Source: Galbibacter sp035306585 (lineage in GTDB: Bacteria; Bacteroidota; Bacteroidia; Flavobacteriales; Flavobacteriaceae). Taken from it: a stretch of 64,000 nt of DNA. Under the pieces are notes generated by a model. That model saw only the letters and a program-made list of their open reading frames with translations. It did no database searches and was not told the origin of the DNA. Both the position numbers and the translations under genes were made by a program. The DNA lies in the NCBI RefSeq assembly GCF_035306585.1, contig NZ_DATGNU010000051.1:1-64000 (forward strand), written 5' to 3'. Within the stretch, counting starts at the first letter, position 1. Each line of letters begins with the position of its first letter. This document shows positions 25,760 to 33,570 of the stretch, in pieces.

Positions 25760-27966
25760 AATGATTGCTTTTTAGGCTGTTGACTATCTTGTTCAAAATC
25801 GATGCTTATATCAGTACCTAATCGTTGTAGATAGGCTATTAGGGCAACGATTTCACGGTTTCTCATTTCAACAAAATCCTCACCACGTACCGCAGCTGCT
25901 CTTTTATCGGCCTCATAGGATTCTTTAAAGCTAGGATCTTGATATAAATTCTCTTCTATTTTCGATGCTTGGGCGTCCATATCCTCCTGGGCATTAGCGA
26001 TCTCTTGCTCGGTATAAGGGACCCCTAGTTTTACCATGACTTTCATTTTGTCCTGTGTGTGGGAGCGATCAAGCTCATCGGTAATCAGCCATTGGTATGC
26101 AGGCATGATGCTTCCTGGAGAGGTGCTTTGCGGGTCGTACATATGATTGAAATGCCAAGAGTCACTGTATTTACCACCGATACGATGTAAATCAGGTCCA
26201 GTTCGCTTACTTCCCCATAAAAATGGGTGATCATAGACATATTCTCCAGCTTTAGAATACTCGCCATAGCGCTCCACCTCACTTCTAAAAGGGCGTATCA
26301 TTTGAGAGTGACAAGACACACAACCCTCTCGTATATAAATATCGCGTCCTTCAAGTTCTAGGGGCGTGTATGGATTTACACTGGCTATGGTAGGAATGTT
26401 TGATTTGACCATAAGAGTTGGCACGATCTGAACAATTCCACCTATTAAAATTGCAATGGTAGCCAAAATGGTTAACTGTACAGGTTTTCTCTCTAGCCAA
26501 CCGTGGAAGGTCTCCCCAGCGAGTTTCCGCCTTGATACCCTTACAAGTGGAGGAGCAGTAGCTAATTCATCTTCTAATTTCACACCTTTACGGATGGTGA
26601 TAATAGCATTGTAAATTCCGATAACCGCACCAAGTAAGTAAAGGGTTCCTCCAGCAGCTCTCATCGCATACATAGGGATGATCTGGGTAACGGTTTCAAG
26701 GAAGTTTCCATAAACTAAAGTTCCATCAGGATTGAATTGGTTCCACATAGATGCCTGTGTAAAACCTGCCACATATAAAGGGATGGCATATAGGATAATA
26801 CCAAGAGTTCCTAGCCAGAAATGGGTGTTGGCCAACTTGATAGAATATAGTTTTGTTTTAAATAATCGAGGCACTAGATAGTAGATCATACCAAAGGTTA
26901 AAAAACCGTTCCATGCTAGGGCCCCTACGTGAACGTGTGCGATAATCCAATCAGTGTAATGTCCAATGGCATTGACCGTTTTTAAGGACAAAAGTGGTCC
27001 TTCAAATGTAGCCATCCCATAACCGGTGATCGCAACGACAAAGAATTTTAATACCGGATCAACCCGTACTTTATCCCAGGCTCCTCTAAGGGTTAATAAT
27101 CCGTTGATCATTCCTCCCCATGAAGGCGCAAGTAACATCACTGAAAAGGCTACCCCAAGGTTTTGTGCCCATTCAGGTAAGGCAGTATACAATAAGTGAT
27201 GTGGTCCAGCCCAGATATAAATAAAGATCAGAGACCAGAAGTGAACAATGGATAAACGATAGGAATACACGGGTCTATTGGCCGCCTTTGGGACATAATA
27301 ATACATCAGACCTAAAAAGGGTGTGGTTAGAAAGAATGCCACAGCATTATGCCCATACCACCACTGAACCAGTGCATCTTGAACTCCAGCATATACCGAA
27401 TAACTCTTCATAAAACTTACAGGAAGTTCTATATTGTTAAAGATGTGTAGTACAGTTACAGTCACAAAGGTCCCCAAATAGAACCAAATTGCCACATAGA
27501 GGTGGCGTGTTCTTCGCCTTAAAATAGTCCAAATCATATTGGCTCCAAAAGCAAGCCATGCTAGGGCTAAAAGGATATCAATTGGCCATTCCAACTCGGC
27601 GTATTCTTTGGATGATGTATACCCAAGAGGTAAGGTGATCGCAGCGGATAGAATAACGAGCTGCCAACCCCAGAAATTGAAGTTACTTAAAAAGTCACTC
27701 GCCATTCGGGTCTTTAACAACCGCTGCAGTGAATGATATACCCCTGCAAAAATAGCATTACCAACAAAGGCAAAAATCACCGCGTTGGTATGCAATGGAC
27801 GAAGTCTTCCAAAACTCAACCACGAGATCCCATCGGTCAGATGTGGGAAAACAAATAGAAAGGCCAGGAGCAAACCAACACCCATTCCAATGAGACCCCA
27901 AAACATGGTCGCATAAAGGAATTTTTTGACAATTTTATTGTCATAGTAAAACTGTTCTATTTCCAT
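25756..27966 (-). CDS. ccoN: Fused cbb3-type oxidase subunits I and II (CcoN-CcoO)
   Basis: 736 residues, combining the catalytic haem-copper subunit and the membrane-anchored monohaem cytochrome. Residues about 1-480 are CcoN with 12 helices; RPLHTNAV, WWYGHNAVAF, GPHHLLYTALPEW and HVHVGALAWNG carry the haem and copper-B histidines. Residues about 500-736 are CcoO with one helix, haem motif CVSCHSQMIRP, GPDLHRIGGKYSD and SIMPAYQWL. The fusion is frequent in Bacteroidota. The enzyme is a high-affinity proton-pumping terminal oxidase. It lies 12 bases after ccoS. Confidence 0.97.
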   Translation of the reverse strand: MEIEQFYYDNKIVKKFLYATMFWGLIGMGVGLLLAFLFVFPHLTDGISWLSFGRLRPLHTNAVIFAFVGNAIFAGVYHSLQRLLKTRMASDFLSNFNFWGWQLVILSAAITLPLGYTSSKEYAELEWPIDILLALAWLAFGANMIWTILRRRTRHLYVAIWFYLGTFVTVTVLHIFNNIELPVSFMKSYSVYAGVQDALVQWWYGHNAVAFFLTTPFLGLMYYYVPKAANRPVYSYRLSIVHFWSLIFIYIWAGPHHLLYTALPEWAQNLGVAFSVMLLAPSWGGMINGLLTLRGAWDKVRVDPVLKFFVVAITGYGMATFEGPLLSLKTVNAIGHYTDWIIAHVHVGALAWNGFLTFGMIYYLVPRLFKTKLYSIKLANTHFWLGTLGIILYAIPLYVAGFTQASMWNQFNPDGTLVYGNFLETVTQIIPMYAMRAAGGTLYLLGAVIGIYNAIITIRKGVKLEDELATAPPLVRVSRRKLAGETFHGWLERKPVQLTILATIAILIGGIVQIVPTLMVKSNIPTIASVNPYTPLELEGRDIYIREGCVSCHSQMIRPFRSEVERYGEYSKAGEYVYDHPFLWGSKRTGPDLHRIGGKYSDSWHFNHMYDPQSTSPGSIMPAYQWLITDELDRSHTQDKMKVMVKLGVPYTEQEIANAQEDMDAQASKIEENLYQDPSFKESYEADKRAAAVRGEDFVEMRNREIVALIAYLQRLGTDISIDFEQDSQQPKKQSL

Positions 27967-27978
27967 AGTTCAAGACTC

Positions 27979-28164
27979 TTATTTATTCAGTAATTTATTG
28001 TGTTTATTTGTTTGTTTTTGCTTGGATTCGCTATCAAATAGAATTCGAATAGCGGGGGTGTGACTATCGTCAAATTGGCCATTTTTCACCGCAATGATAA
28101 AAGCAGTGAAAAAGACAACTGCAATAATGATACTAAGGGATATCAGGATGTAAATTACACTCAT
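27979..28164 (-). CDS. ccoS: cbb3-type oxidase maturation protein CcoS
   Basis: A 61-residue single-helix protein starting MSVIYILISLSI and with the conserved NGQFDD motif after the helix. CcoS is needed to insert redox cofactors into the cbb3 oxidase. It is the first gene of the ccoS-NO-Q-P-G-H-TauE operon. An operator-like palindrome (28218-28229) and a perfect TAATTTTG box (28197-28204, minus strand) lie upstream. Confidence 0.92.
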   Translation of the reverse strand: MSVIYILISLSIIIAVVFFTAFIIAVKNGQFDDSHTPAIRILFDSESKQKQTNKHNKLLNK

Positions 28165-28196
28165 AGCAATAGCTTTCTTTACGTTGCAAAATTAGG

Positions 28197-28204
28197 ATGA
28201 CCAA
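28197..28204 (-). promoter_or_regulatory. Promoter -7 element of the ccoS operon
   Basis: TAATTTTG on the minus strand matches TAnnTTTG. It lies 32 bases upstream of the ccoS ATG and downstream of the TGATA-AA-TGTCA site. No TTTG -33 element is seen at the usual spacing, as expected for an activator-dependent promoter. Confidence 0.6.
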
Positions 28205-28217
28205 ATCATTTAAATTA

Positions 28218-28229
28218 TGATAAATGTCA
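28218..28229. promoter_or_regulatory. Putative Fnr-type operator upstream of the ccoS operon
   Basis: TGATA-AA-TGTCA, with flanks ATTA on one side, 53 bases before the ccoS start. Its outer TGA on the minus strand is the stop codon of ccoI (28227-28229). Same motif and spacing as the sites before hemN and ccoI. Confidence 0.7.
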
Positions 28230-30596
28230 TGTTAATTTACGGCTGACCAAATAGGTGCTAAGGGTCGTGAATGCAACAATACTAATGGAACTCAATGGCA
28301 TTAAAATAGCCGCTACCACAGGGGATAAATTTCCCGTGACGGCAAAGGATAATCCAATCACATTATACAGAAAGGAAATCACAAAACTCAGGTGAATTAT
28401 TCGAACTCCTTTTTTACTCAGATGAAGGTATTTATCAAGGTTTTTAAGTTTGGAAGCATCCAAGATAGCATCACAGGCAGGCGAAAAAACATTCACATTC
28501 TCCGAAACTGCAATACCTACATGACTCTCTTTAAGCGCTCCCGCATCATTTAAACCATCCCCGACCATGAGCATTTTTGTACCCTCTCTTTGATGATCAT
28601 TGATGTAGTTGTATTTATCCTCTGGTTTTTGATTGAAGAACATTTTTGTTCCCCCAGGAGAACGCTTTGTTAGATGCTCCGCTTCTTGGGCATTATCTCC
28701 GGAAAGGATGGCTATTTCATAGTGCTTGCTAAGGTTTTTAAATAATTCAAAAACACCTTCCCTATATTTATTTTGCACCACAAACTTTCCTTTATAATTA
28801 CTGTTAGTACTTATGTGTACAGCGGTGTTTTCAATACCTGAGGATGCTTTGTGATTTAAAAATGAGGCTGAACCAATTTTTACAGTATCCGTTTCAAAAG
28901 TGGCTTCTATTCCCTTGCCAGCTGTTTCCTTGAAGTCATCCATGGTAAGGATGTTTTGAGAACGTAGCATGTGGTAGAGTTGCCTGCTCAAAGGGTGATT
29001 TGATCCGCGCAGGGTGCTTTTTAATAAGGCCTCTTCATGCGCATTTAGCGCCATTCCATGATATTGGATTTTACTTTGATCATTAGCGGTAATGGTTCCT
29101 GTTTTATCGAAGATAATACTGCTGATCTCAGCCATTCGGTTTATCACTTGTCCGTTCTTTAGATAAAAACCCCTCTTGCCATAAATACGCAGAAGGTTGC
29201 CATAGGTGAAAGGCTCCGCAAGAGCTAGTGCACATGGACATGCAATTATTAATACGGCAGAAAAAACATAGGCGGCATACCCTGCATCCCACCATAGCCA
29301 AAAGCCTAGGGTCGAGAAGGCTACCACAAGGATTACTAATGTAAAATACTTACTGATTTTATTGGTCAGTGCAAAATCCTGGGATTTCTCTTGGTGCTTC
29401 ATGGTGTCTTTGCTCCAAAGTTGTGTTAAGTAACTTTGAGAAACACTTCGCAGAGCTTGGATCTCAATGGGCTGATCTTTTTGTTTTCCCCCAGCATATA
29501 TTTTCTCACCAAGACTTTTGTGAATAGGGTTAGACTCACCAGTGACAAAACTGTAATCAATCTCAGCGTTCCCTTTTAAAAGAATGCAATCTACTGGGAT
29601 AATTTCTTCATTTCTAATGAGTATACGATCTCCTTTTTTCACCTCTTTAACCTGTATATTCTCTTCCTTTCCATCCTTTATAAGGGTGACTCCAATAGGG
29701 AAATAACTTTTATAACTGCGCTCGAAGGATAAAAAGGCGTATGTTTTTTGTTGAAAATAACGCCCCACTAAAAGAAAGAACAGTAAGCCCGTAAGACTGT
29801 CAAAGAACCCTTGTCCCGTTTGCGCTATAATTTCATAGGTGCTTCTGGTAAATAATACAAAAACCCCAAGAGCAATCGGAAGGTCTATATTTAAAATGCC
29901 TTTTTTTAAACTTTTGTAGGCTGAAATAAAATAATCCGATGCCGCATAAAAAACAACGGGTAAGGAGAAGGCAAACATCAGCCATCGAAACAGCGGTTTG
30001 TATTGATCTAACCAAAACTCATTTACCTCAAAATATTCTGGGAAAGACAGTAGCATGACATTTCCGAACGAAAATCCTGCGACCCCAATTTTGTAGAGTA
30101 AGCTACGATCGGTTACTTGTTTTTCGGTATGCTTGTTCTCTAGGTTAATTTTGGCCGGATAACCGATAGAGGCCAATAGTATCACAAGCTGCTTTAACGA
30201 CAGGGAATTGGAATTGTACACCAAGCGAACCGTTTTCTTAGGAAAGGTTACTTGAGCATCTTTTATATGGGGGTTGAGTTTATTGGCTTGTTCTAAAACC
30301 CAAATGCATGAACTACAGTGTATGTTTGGAATAAATAAATTGACAATCTGAATGCCATTTTCATTGAATTCGAGTAGCTGATCCGAAATATCTTTGTTAT
30401 CAAGATAGTCATATTTGCCTGTAAATTGTGCAGGTGAGATCCCTGGATTTTTCTCCATATCGTAGTAGGAATGTAAATCGTGCTCACTCAGGATTTCATA
30501 GACCGTTTTACATCCATTACAACAAAAATCCTTTTGGTCCACTACAAAAGGTTCGTTCTCGAACTCAATACCACAATGAAAACAAGATTTACCCAT
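28227..30596 (-). CDS. ccoI: Copper-translocating P-type ATPase of cbb3 oxidase assembly (CcoI/FixI type)
   Basis: 789 residues. The N-terminus has a cysteine-rich metal-binding segment (CFHCG, CCNGC), then an HMA domain whose metal motif is CSSC. Membrane helices surround the CPCALALAEP transport motif, then the phosphorylation motif DKTGTIT, a nucleotide-binding HPLSRQL and the GDGLNDAGAL hinge. The CPC motif and the N-terminal CxxC...CCxxC segment are typical of CcoI/FixI, which loads copper for the oxidase. It forms its own unit, with an Fnr-type operator 51 bases upstream, followed by the ccoS operon. Confidence 0.94.
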   Translation of the reverse strand: MGKSCFHCGIEFENEPFVVDQKDFCCNGCKTVYEILSEHDLHSYYDMEKNPGISPAQFTGKYDYLDNKDISDQLLEFNENGIQIVNLFIPNIHCSSCIWVLEQANKLNPHIKDAQVTFPKKTVRLVYNSNSLSLKQLVILLASIGYPAKINLENKHTEKQVTDRSLLYKIGVAGFSFGNVMLLSFPEYFEVNEFWLDQYKPLFRWLMFAFSLPVVFYAASDYFISAYKSLKKGILNIDLPIALGVFVLFTRSTYEIIAQTGQGFFDSLTGLLFFLLVGRYFQQKTYAFLSFERSYKSYFPIGVTLIKDGKEENIQVKEVKKGDRILIRNEEIIPVDCILLKGNAEIDYSFVTGESNPIHKSLGEKIYAGGKQKDQPIEIQALRSVSQSYLTQLWSKDTMKHQEKSQDFALTNKISKYFTLVILVVAFSTLGFWLWWDAGYAAYVFSAVLIIACPCALALAEPFTYGNLLRIYGKRGFYLKNGQVINRMAEISSIIFDKTGTITANDQSKIQYHGMALNAHEEALLKSTLRGSNHPLSRQLYHMLRSQNILTMDDFKETAGKGIEATFETDTVKIGSASFLNHKASSGIENTAVHISTNSNYKGKFVVQNKYREGVFELFKNLSKHYEIAILSGDNAQEAEHLTKRSPGGTKMFFNQKPEDKYNYINDHQREGTKMLMVGDGLNDAGALKESHVGIAVSENVNVFSPACDAILDASKLKNLDKYLHLSKKGVRIIHLSFVISFLYNVIGLSFAVTGNLSPVVAAILMPLSSISIVAFTTLSTYLVSRKLT

Positions 30597-30647
30597 AATT
30601 TCCCATGAAAGATGTGCAAATTTCAGTAAAGAAGTGCGGAAAATTTA

Positions 30648-30659
30648 TGATATTTGTCA
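30648..30659. promoter_or_regulatory. Putative Fnr-type operator between ccoI and the crp/fnr gene
   Basis: TGATA-TT-TGTCA, extended to TTATGA/TCATAA arms (30645-30662). It is 51 bases before the ccoI start on the minus strand and only 15 bases before the ATG of the regulator gene on the plus strand. It could therefore activate ccoI and block or modulate transcription of the regulator gene. Confidence 0.7.
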
Positions 30660-30674
30660 TAAAAATGGAGCCCT

Positions 30675-31373
30675 ATGCAAGAGTTGGATATGAGTAAATG
30701 TAGTCAGTGTATTGTGCGGAAATTTAGCGCTTTAAAAACCCTTGATAAATCGGAACTAATGTATATGTCCGAGTGCAAAACGGGGCAAACAATTAAGAAA
30801 GGTTCCTATATCTTTAATGAAGGTGATCACCTAAAAGGAGTCTATTGTGTTAAGTCTGGAGTTTGTAAATTAGTTAAATTATCTTCCAATGGCAGAAATC
30901 AAATCGTTCGATTTATAAGAAGAGGCGATCTTCTAGGTCAGCGTAGTATTGTTAGCGATGATGCGGTTAGTTTAAGCGCCATCGCGGTAGAAGATATGCA
31001 GGTGTGTTTTATACCTAAGACCGATATTCTAACAGTCTTTAAACAGAATTCCAATTTTTCCAATGAGATTATCAATGATATCTGTTACGATCTAAAGTTA
31101 GCCAATCATCAAATTGTGCGAATGGCCCATAAAACGGTGCGTGCTCGATTTGCCACCATTTTATTAGAATTACAAGAGGAGTTTGGTGAGGATAAGGATA
31201 AAAATCTTCGTTTAAAGCTCTCCAGGGAAGAGTATGCGAATCTTGTCGGAACTGCCACTGAGTCCATGATTCGAATGTTCGCCAATTTCTCCAAGGAAGG
31301 ACTCATTCAATTGACAGGGAAGAATGTGGGTATCATCGATCAAGTGAAGCTTAAACAAATAGCGGAAGAGTAA
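30675..31373 (+). CDS. Crp/Fnr-family transcriptional regulator
   Basis: 232 residues. Cysteines at positions 9 and 12 (KCSQC) precede a cyclic-nucleotide-binding-type beta barrel (residues about 25-140, FNEGDHLKGVYCVKSG). A dimer helix and a C-terminal winged helix follow (SREEYANLVGTATESMIRMF as recognition region, about residues 180-200). Further cysteines at 34, 58 and 64 could take part in an Fe-S cluster, but their spacing is not that of E. coli FNR, so oxygen sensing is inferred from context. It is divergent from ccoI and the probable binder of the TGATA-WW-TGTCA sites. The second Met at 30690 is an alternative start. Confidence 0.88.
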   Translation: MQELDMSKCSQCIVRKFSALKTLDKSELMYMSECKTGQTIKKGSYIFNEGDHLKGVYCVKSGVCKLVKLSSNGRNQIVRFIRRGDLLGQRSIVSDDAVSLSAIAVEDMQVCFIPKTDILTVFKQNSNFSNEIINDICYDLKLANHQIVRMAHKTVRARFATILLELQEEFGEDKDKNLRLKLSREEYANLVGTATESMIRMFANFSKEGLIQLTGKNVGIIDQVKLKQIAEE

Positions 31374-31392
31374 GCCGCCAATAAAATGTGGG

Positions 31393-31869
31393 TTAGTTGT
31401 GATTATCTAATATGTTAATTACCTCCGTAAGGTTTTGCATTCTAGCATGATCTAAGGCTGTTAATCCATTGGCATCTTTTAATGATGGATCGGCATTATT
31501 TGAAAGTAGTAATTCTACGATAGCTGTCTTTCCAAAGGTTGCTGCATAAATCAAGGCGGTACCTTTATTTCCGTTGGCTAAGTTGACATCCGCGCCATGT
31601 TCGATCAATAATTTTGCAATATCTGTATACCCTTTAAAGCACACTCCCATCAGAGCAGTATTGCCCGAGGCATCCTTTATATTGACATCTGGTTCAAAGC
31701 TTAATATGGTTTGTGTAACCTCCTTGTGTCCGTAATAAGTTGCTAGAAGTAAAGGGGTTGATCCTCTAGCATCTTTAAGGTTGGTAAGTGTTGGAATTTC
31801 ATGTAAAAATGCAGAAACCCTAGCGACGTCTCCAGTTCGAATGGCTTCAAAAAATTCTTCTGTTTTCAT
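31393..31869 (-). CDS. Ankyrin-repeat protein
   Basis: 158 residues made almost wholly of about four ankyrin repeats: GSTPLLLATYYGHKEV, GNTALMGVCFKGYTDIAKLL, GTALIYAATFGKTAIVELL and GLTALDHARMQN. There is no signal peptide, so it is probably cytoplasmic and acts by protein binding. In some bacteria short ankyrin proteins sit beside catalase genes, but none is here. It converges with the crp/fnr gene. Function unknown. Confidence 0.85.
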   Translation of the reverse strand: MKTEEFFEAIRTGDVARVSAFLHEIPTLTNLKDARGSTPLLLATYYGHKEVTQTILSFEPDVNIKDASGNTALMGVCFKGYTDIAKLLIEHGADVNLANGNKGTALIYAATFGKTAIVELLLSNNADPSLKDANGLTALDHARMQNLTEVINILDNHN

Positions 31870-32248
31870 AAAGGGTTGCAGTATTGTTTTTTAAAATTTT
31901 TAACTTTCAACTCAAAAATACAACTTTTGCCTAAATCTTTTAGGGATTTTAATCTTTGAAAGTTCAATCTTCACATTATCTTAGTATACTAAAGCCCACG
32001 AAAAGTAGTAAAACCAGGCAGAGTACTTCTGTGAATTTAAAATAATCGGAAAATAAATAGTTAGTTTTAAAATAAAGACGTTACTTTGCAGCAGTGTTAT
32101 GAAGCCTAATAAAATTTGGTGTTATTTATCCATCCGATATTTTTCAGTTCATCTTTTTTGACTTTATTCCATAGATATCTTAGACAACTTCTCTTTTGAT
32201 AGTTGTTTAATGGGTATCGAGTTTTATACATTTTTTAAATATTTTAAT
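31870..32248. other. Intergenic region and probable long leader of the cold-shock gene
   Basis: 379 bases without an ORF. A TTACTTTG element at 32081-32088 resembles a -7 box (one mismatch to TAnnTTTG), which would place transcription start near 32095 and give a leader of about 150 bases. Long leaders that refold in the cold are known for csp genes; no specific fold was worked out here. Confidence 0.45.
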
Positions 32249-32443
32249 ATGAAAGAAGGAACAGTTAAGTTCTTCAACAGAACAAAAGGGTTTGGATTTA
32301 TCACCACAGAAGACACTAAAGAAGATATCTTTGTACATGAAACTGGTTTGATAGATAACATCAACGAAAACGACCGCGTTAAATTTGATACCGAAAGAGG
32401 TAGAAAAGGAATGAACGCTGTAAACGTTGAAGTAATAGACTAA
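32249..32443 (+). CDS. Cold-shock protein (CspA family)
   Basis: A 64-residue OB-fold protein with both RNA-binding motifs, RNP1 (KGFGFITT) and RNP2 (DIFVHET). It binds single-stranded RNA/DNA and acts as an RNA chaperone. ATG 32249 gives the standard start MKEGTVKFFN; the frame is open from 32210 but that part is leader. A strong terminator follows at 32456. Confidence 0.95.
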   Translation: MKEGTVKFFNRTKGFGFITTEDTKEDIFVHETGLIDNINENDRVKFDTERGRKGMNAVNVEVID

Positions 32444-32455
32444 GACAAAAAAATG

Positions 32456-32485
32456 AAAACCATCTACAAAATAGATGGTTTTTTT
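32456..32485 (+). terminator. Terminator after the cold-shock gene
   Basis: An 11-bp stem (AAAACCATCTA paired with TAGATGGTTTT) around a 5-base loop, with a run of seven T. rpsU starts 18 bases later, so its expression needs read-through or a promoter within this hairpin. Confidence 0.9.
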
Positions 32486-32502
32486 AATCTCAAATATATA
32501 AT

Positions 32503-32697
32503 ATGCTGATAATACCCATTAAAGAAGGCGAAAATATTGATCGTGCCTTGAAACGTTACAAACAAAAATACCGTAAAACACAACAGCTTAGAAATCTACG
32601 TGACAATCAACAATTTACTAAGAAGTCACAAGAGCGTAGAGTGCAGATTGCTAAAGCAATTTACAAGCAAGAATACCAAAGAAAGCTAGAGGAATAA
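32503..32697 (+). CDS. rpsU: 30S ribosomal protein bS21
   Basis: 64 residues, starting MLIIPIKEGENIDRALKRYK, the bS21 signature, and very basic. bS21 sits near the 3' end of 16S rRNA. In Flavobacteriia bS21 takes part in masking the anti-Shine-Dalgarno sequence. No GGAGG-like sequence precedes this ATG; the upstream bases are A/T only. The stop codon lies in the loop of the following terminator hairpin. Confidence 0.95.
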   Translation: MLIIPIKEGENIDRALKRYKQKYRKTQQLRNLRDNQQFTKKSQERRVQIAKAIYKQEYQRKLEE

Positions 32698-32713
32698 TCA
32701 TCTAGCTTTTTTA
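32683..32713 (+). terminator. Terminator overlapping the rpsU 3' end
   Basis: AAGCTAGA/TCTAGCTT, 8-bp stem with a 10-base loop that includes the rpsU TAA, followed by T-rich sequence. Confidence 0.8.
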
Positions 32714-32725
32714 TTTAACTATTTT

Positions 32726-33532
32726 CTAGTCTTTATTTACAATCACATCAATGGCCACCACCAAACCTTCATTAGATCTGACGTTAAATACGGTTTGGTC
32801 TTCGAAGATTAAGTATTGTCCCTTAATTCCCTTTAAGACGCCTTGATATTCTGGTGTTTTAAGAAGGTTTAAGCTTTTAGGTTTCACGGGGTAGGCCTCT
32901 ACTGGAAACTCAATATTGGTCTCTGAATTATCTTCTATAAAATAGGGTTTTACTTCCTCTGGCAAATAGTTCTTTAATGCAGCCCCATAAGCCTTTAGAT
33001 CCTCATCTTTGATGTCGTTTTGAAGCATTTTTCGCCAGTTGGTTTTATCCGATACATGTTCCTTTAACGCAACCTCTGCAATACCAGCGAGATATCTATT
33101 AGGTGTTTCAAGAATTTCTAATGCTTCATGAGCACCCTGGTCGATCCATCGCGTAGGGATTTGATTTTTTCGAGTTACACCGACTTTGATGCTACTGGAA
33201 TTTGCTAGATATACGATATGTGGCTGTAATTGCATTTCTTTTTCATAAGCTAAATCCCGGTCCTCTATTTCTAAATGTGCTTGACTTAATTCAGGGCGTA
33301 TGATCCAGTCTGCGGCTTTAGGAGTTTCAAAAAAGCAACTTCTGCAAAACCCTTGTCTGTAAATAGGCTTATCGTTATGGCAACTCAAGCACGCAAATCT
33401 CAAAAATTTTATGCGGATGGTTTTATTGAGCAGTTGATTGAAATGAATATAGTTGGTGTCCAAAACTAAGTAGTAACTAACGGGTTTGGTATTTTCTGTG
33501 CGCATTTTGGTCAGTACACCTTCGAACATCAT
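32726..33532 (-). CDS. DUF2797 protein
   Basis: About 268 residues. A CLSC...CRSC pair (residues about 67-88) looks like a structural zinc site, and KVGVTRKNQIPTRWIDQGA is the most conserved segment of the DUF2797 family, reminiscent of GIY-YIG-like folds. Function unknown. Met at 33530-33532 is chosen as start. The longer frame to 33583 would run into the divergent GH3-family gene. A TATATTTG box at 33554-33561 on the minus strand fits as promoter. Confidence 0.82.
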   Translation of the reverse strand: MMFEGVLTKMRTENTKPVSYYLVLDTNYIHFNQLLNKTIRIKFLRFACLSCHNDKPIYRQGFCRSCFFETPKAADWIIRPELSQAHLEIEDRDLAYEKEMQLQPHIVYLANSSSIKVGVTRKNQIPTRWIDQGAHEALEILETPNRYLAGIAEVALKEHVSDKTNWRKMLQNDIKDEDLKAYGAALKNYLPEEVKPYFIEDNSETNIEFPVEAYPVKPKSLNLLKTPEYQGVLKGIKGQYLIFEDQTVFNVRSNEGLVVAIDVIVNKD

Positions 33533-33570
33533 AAAAGTTTTTGCTATTTTTAGCAAATATAAATCAAAAT

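Noticed and set aside
32210..32248. Extension of the cold-shock protein from 32210
   Set aside because: The standard family start MKEGTVKFF lies at 32249; the upstream part is leader.
33541..33570. TTG start for the GH3-family protein
   Set aside because: It lies within the promoter zone shared with the divergent gene, and ATG 33571 begins the normal protein.
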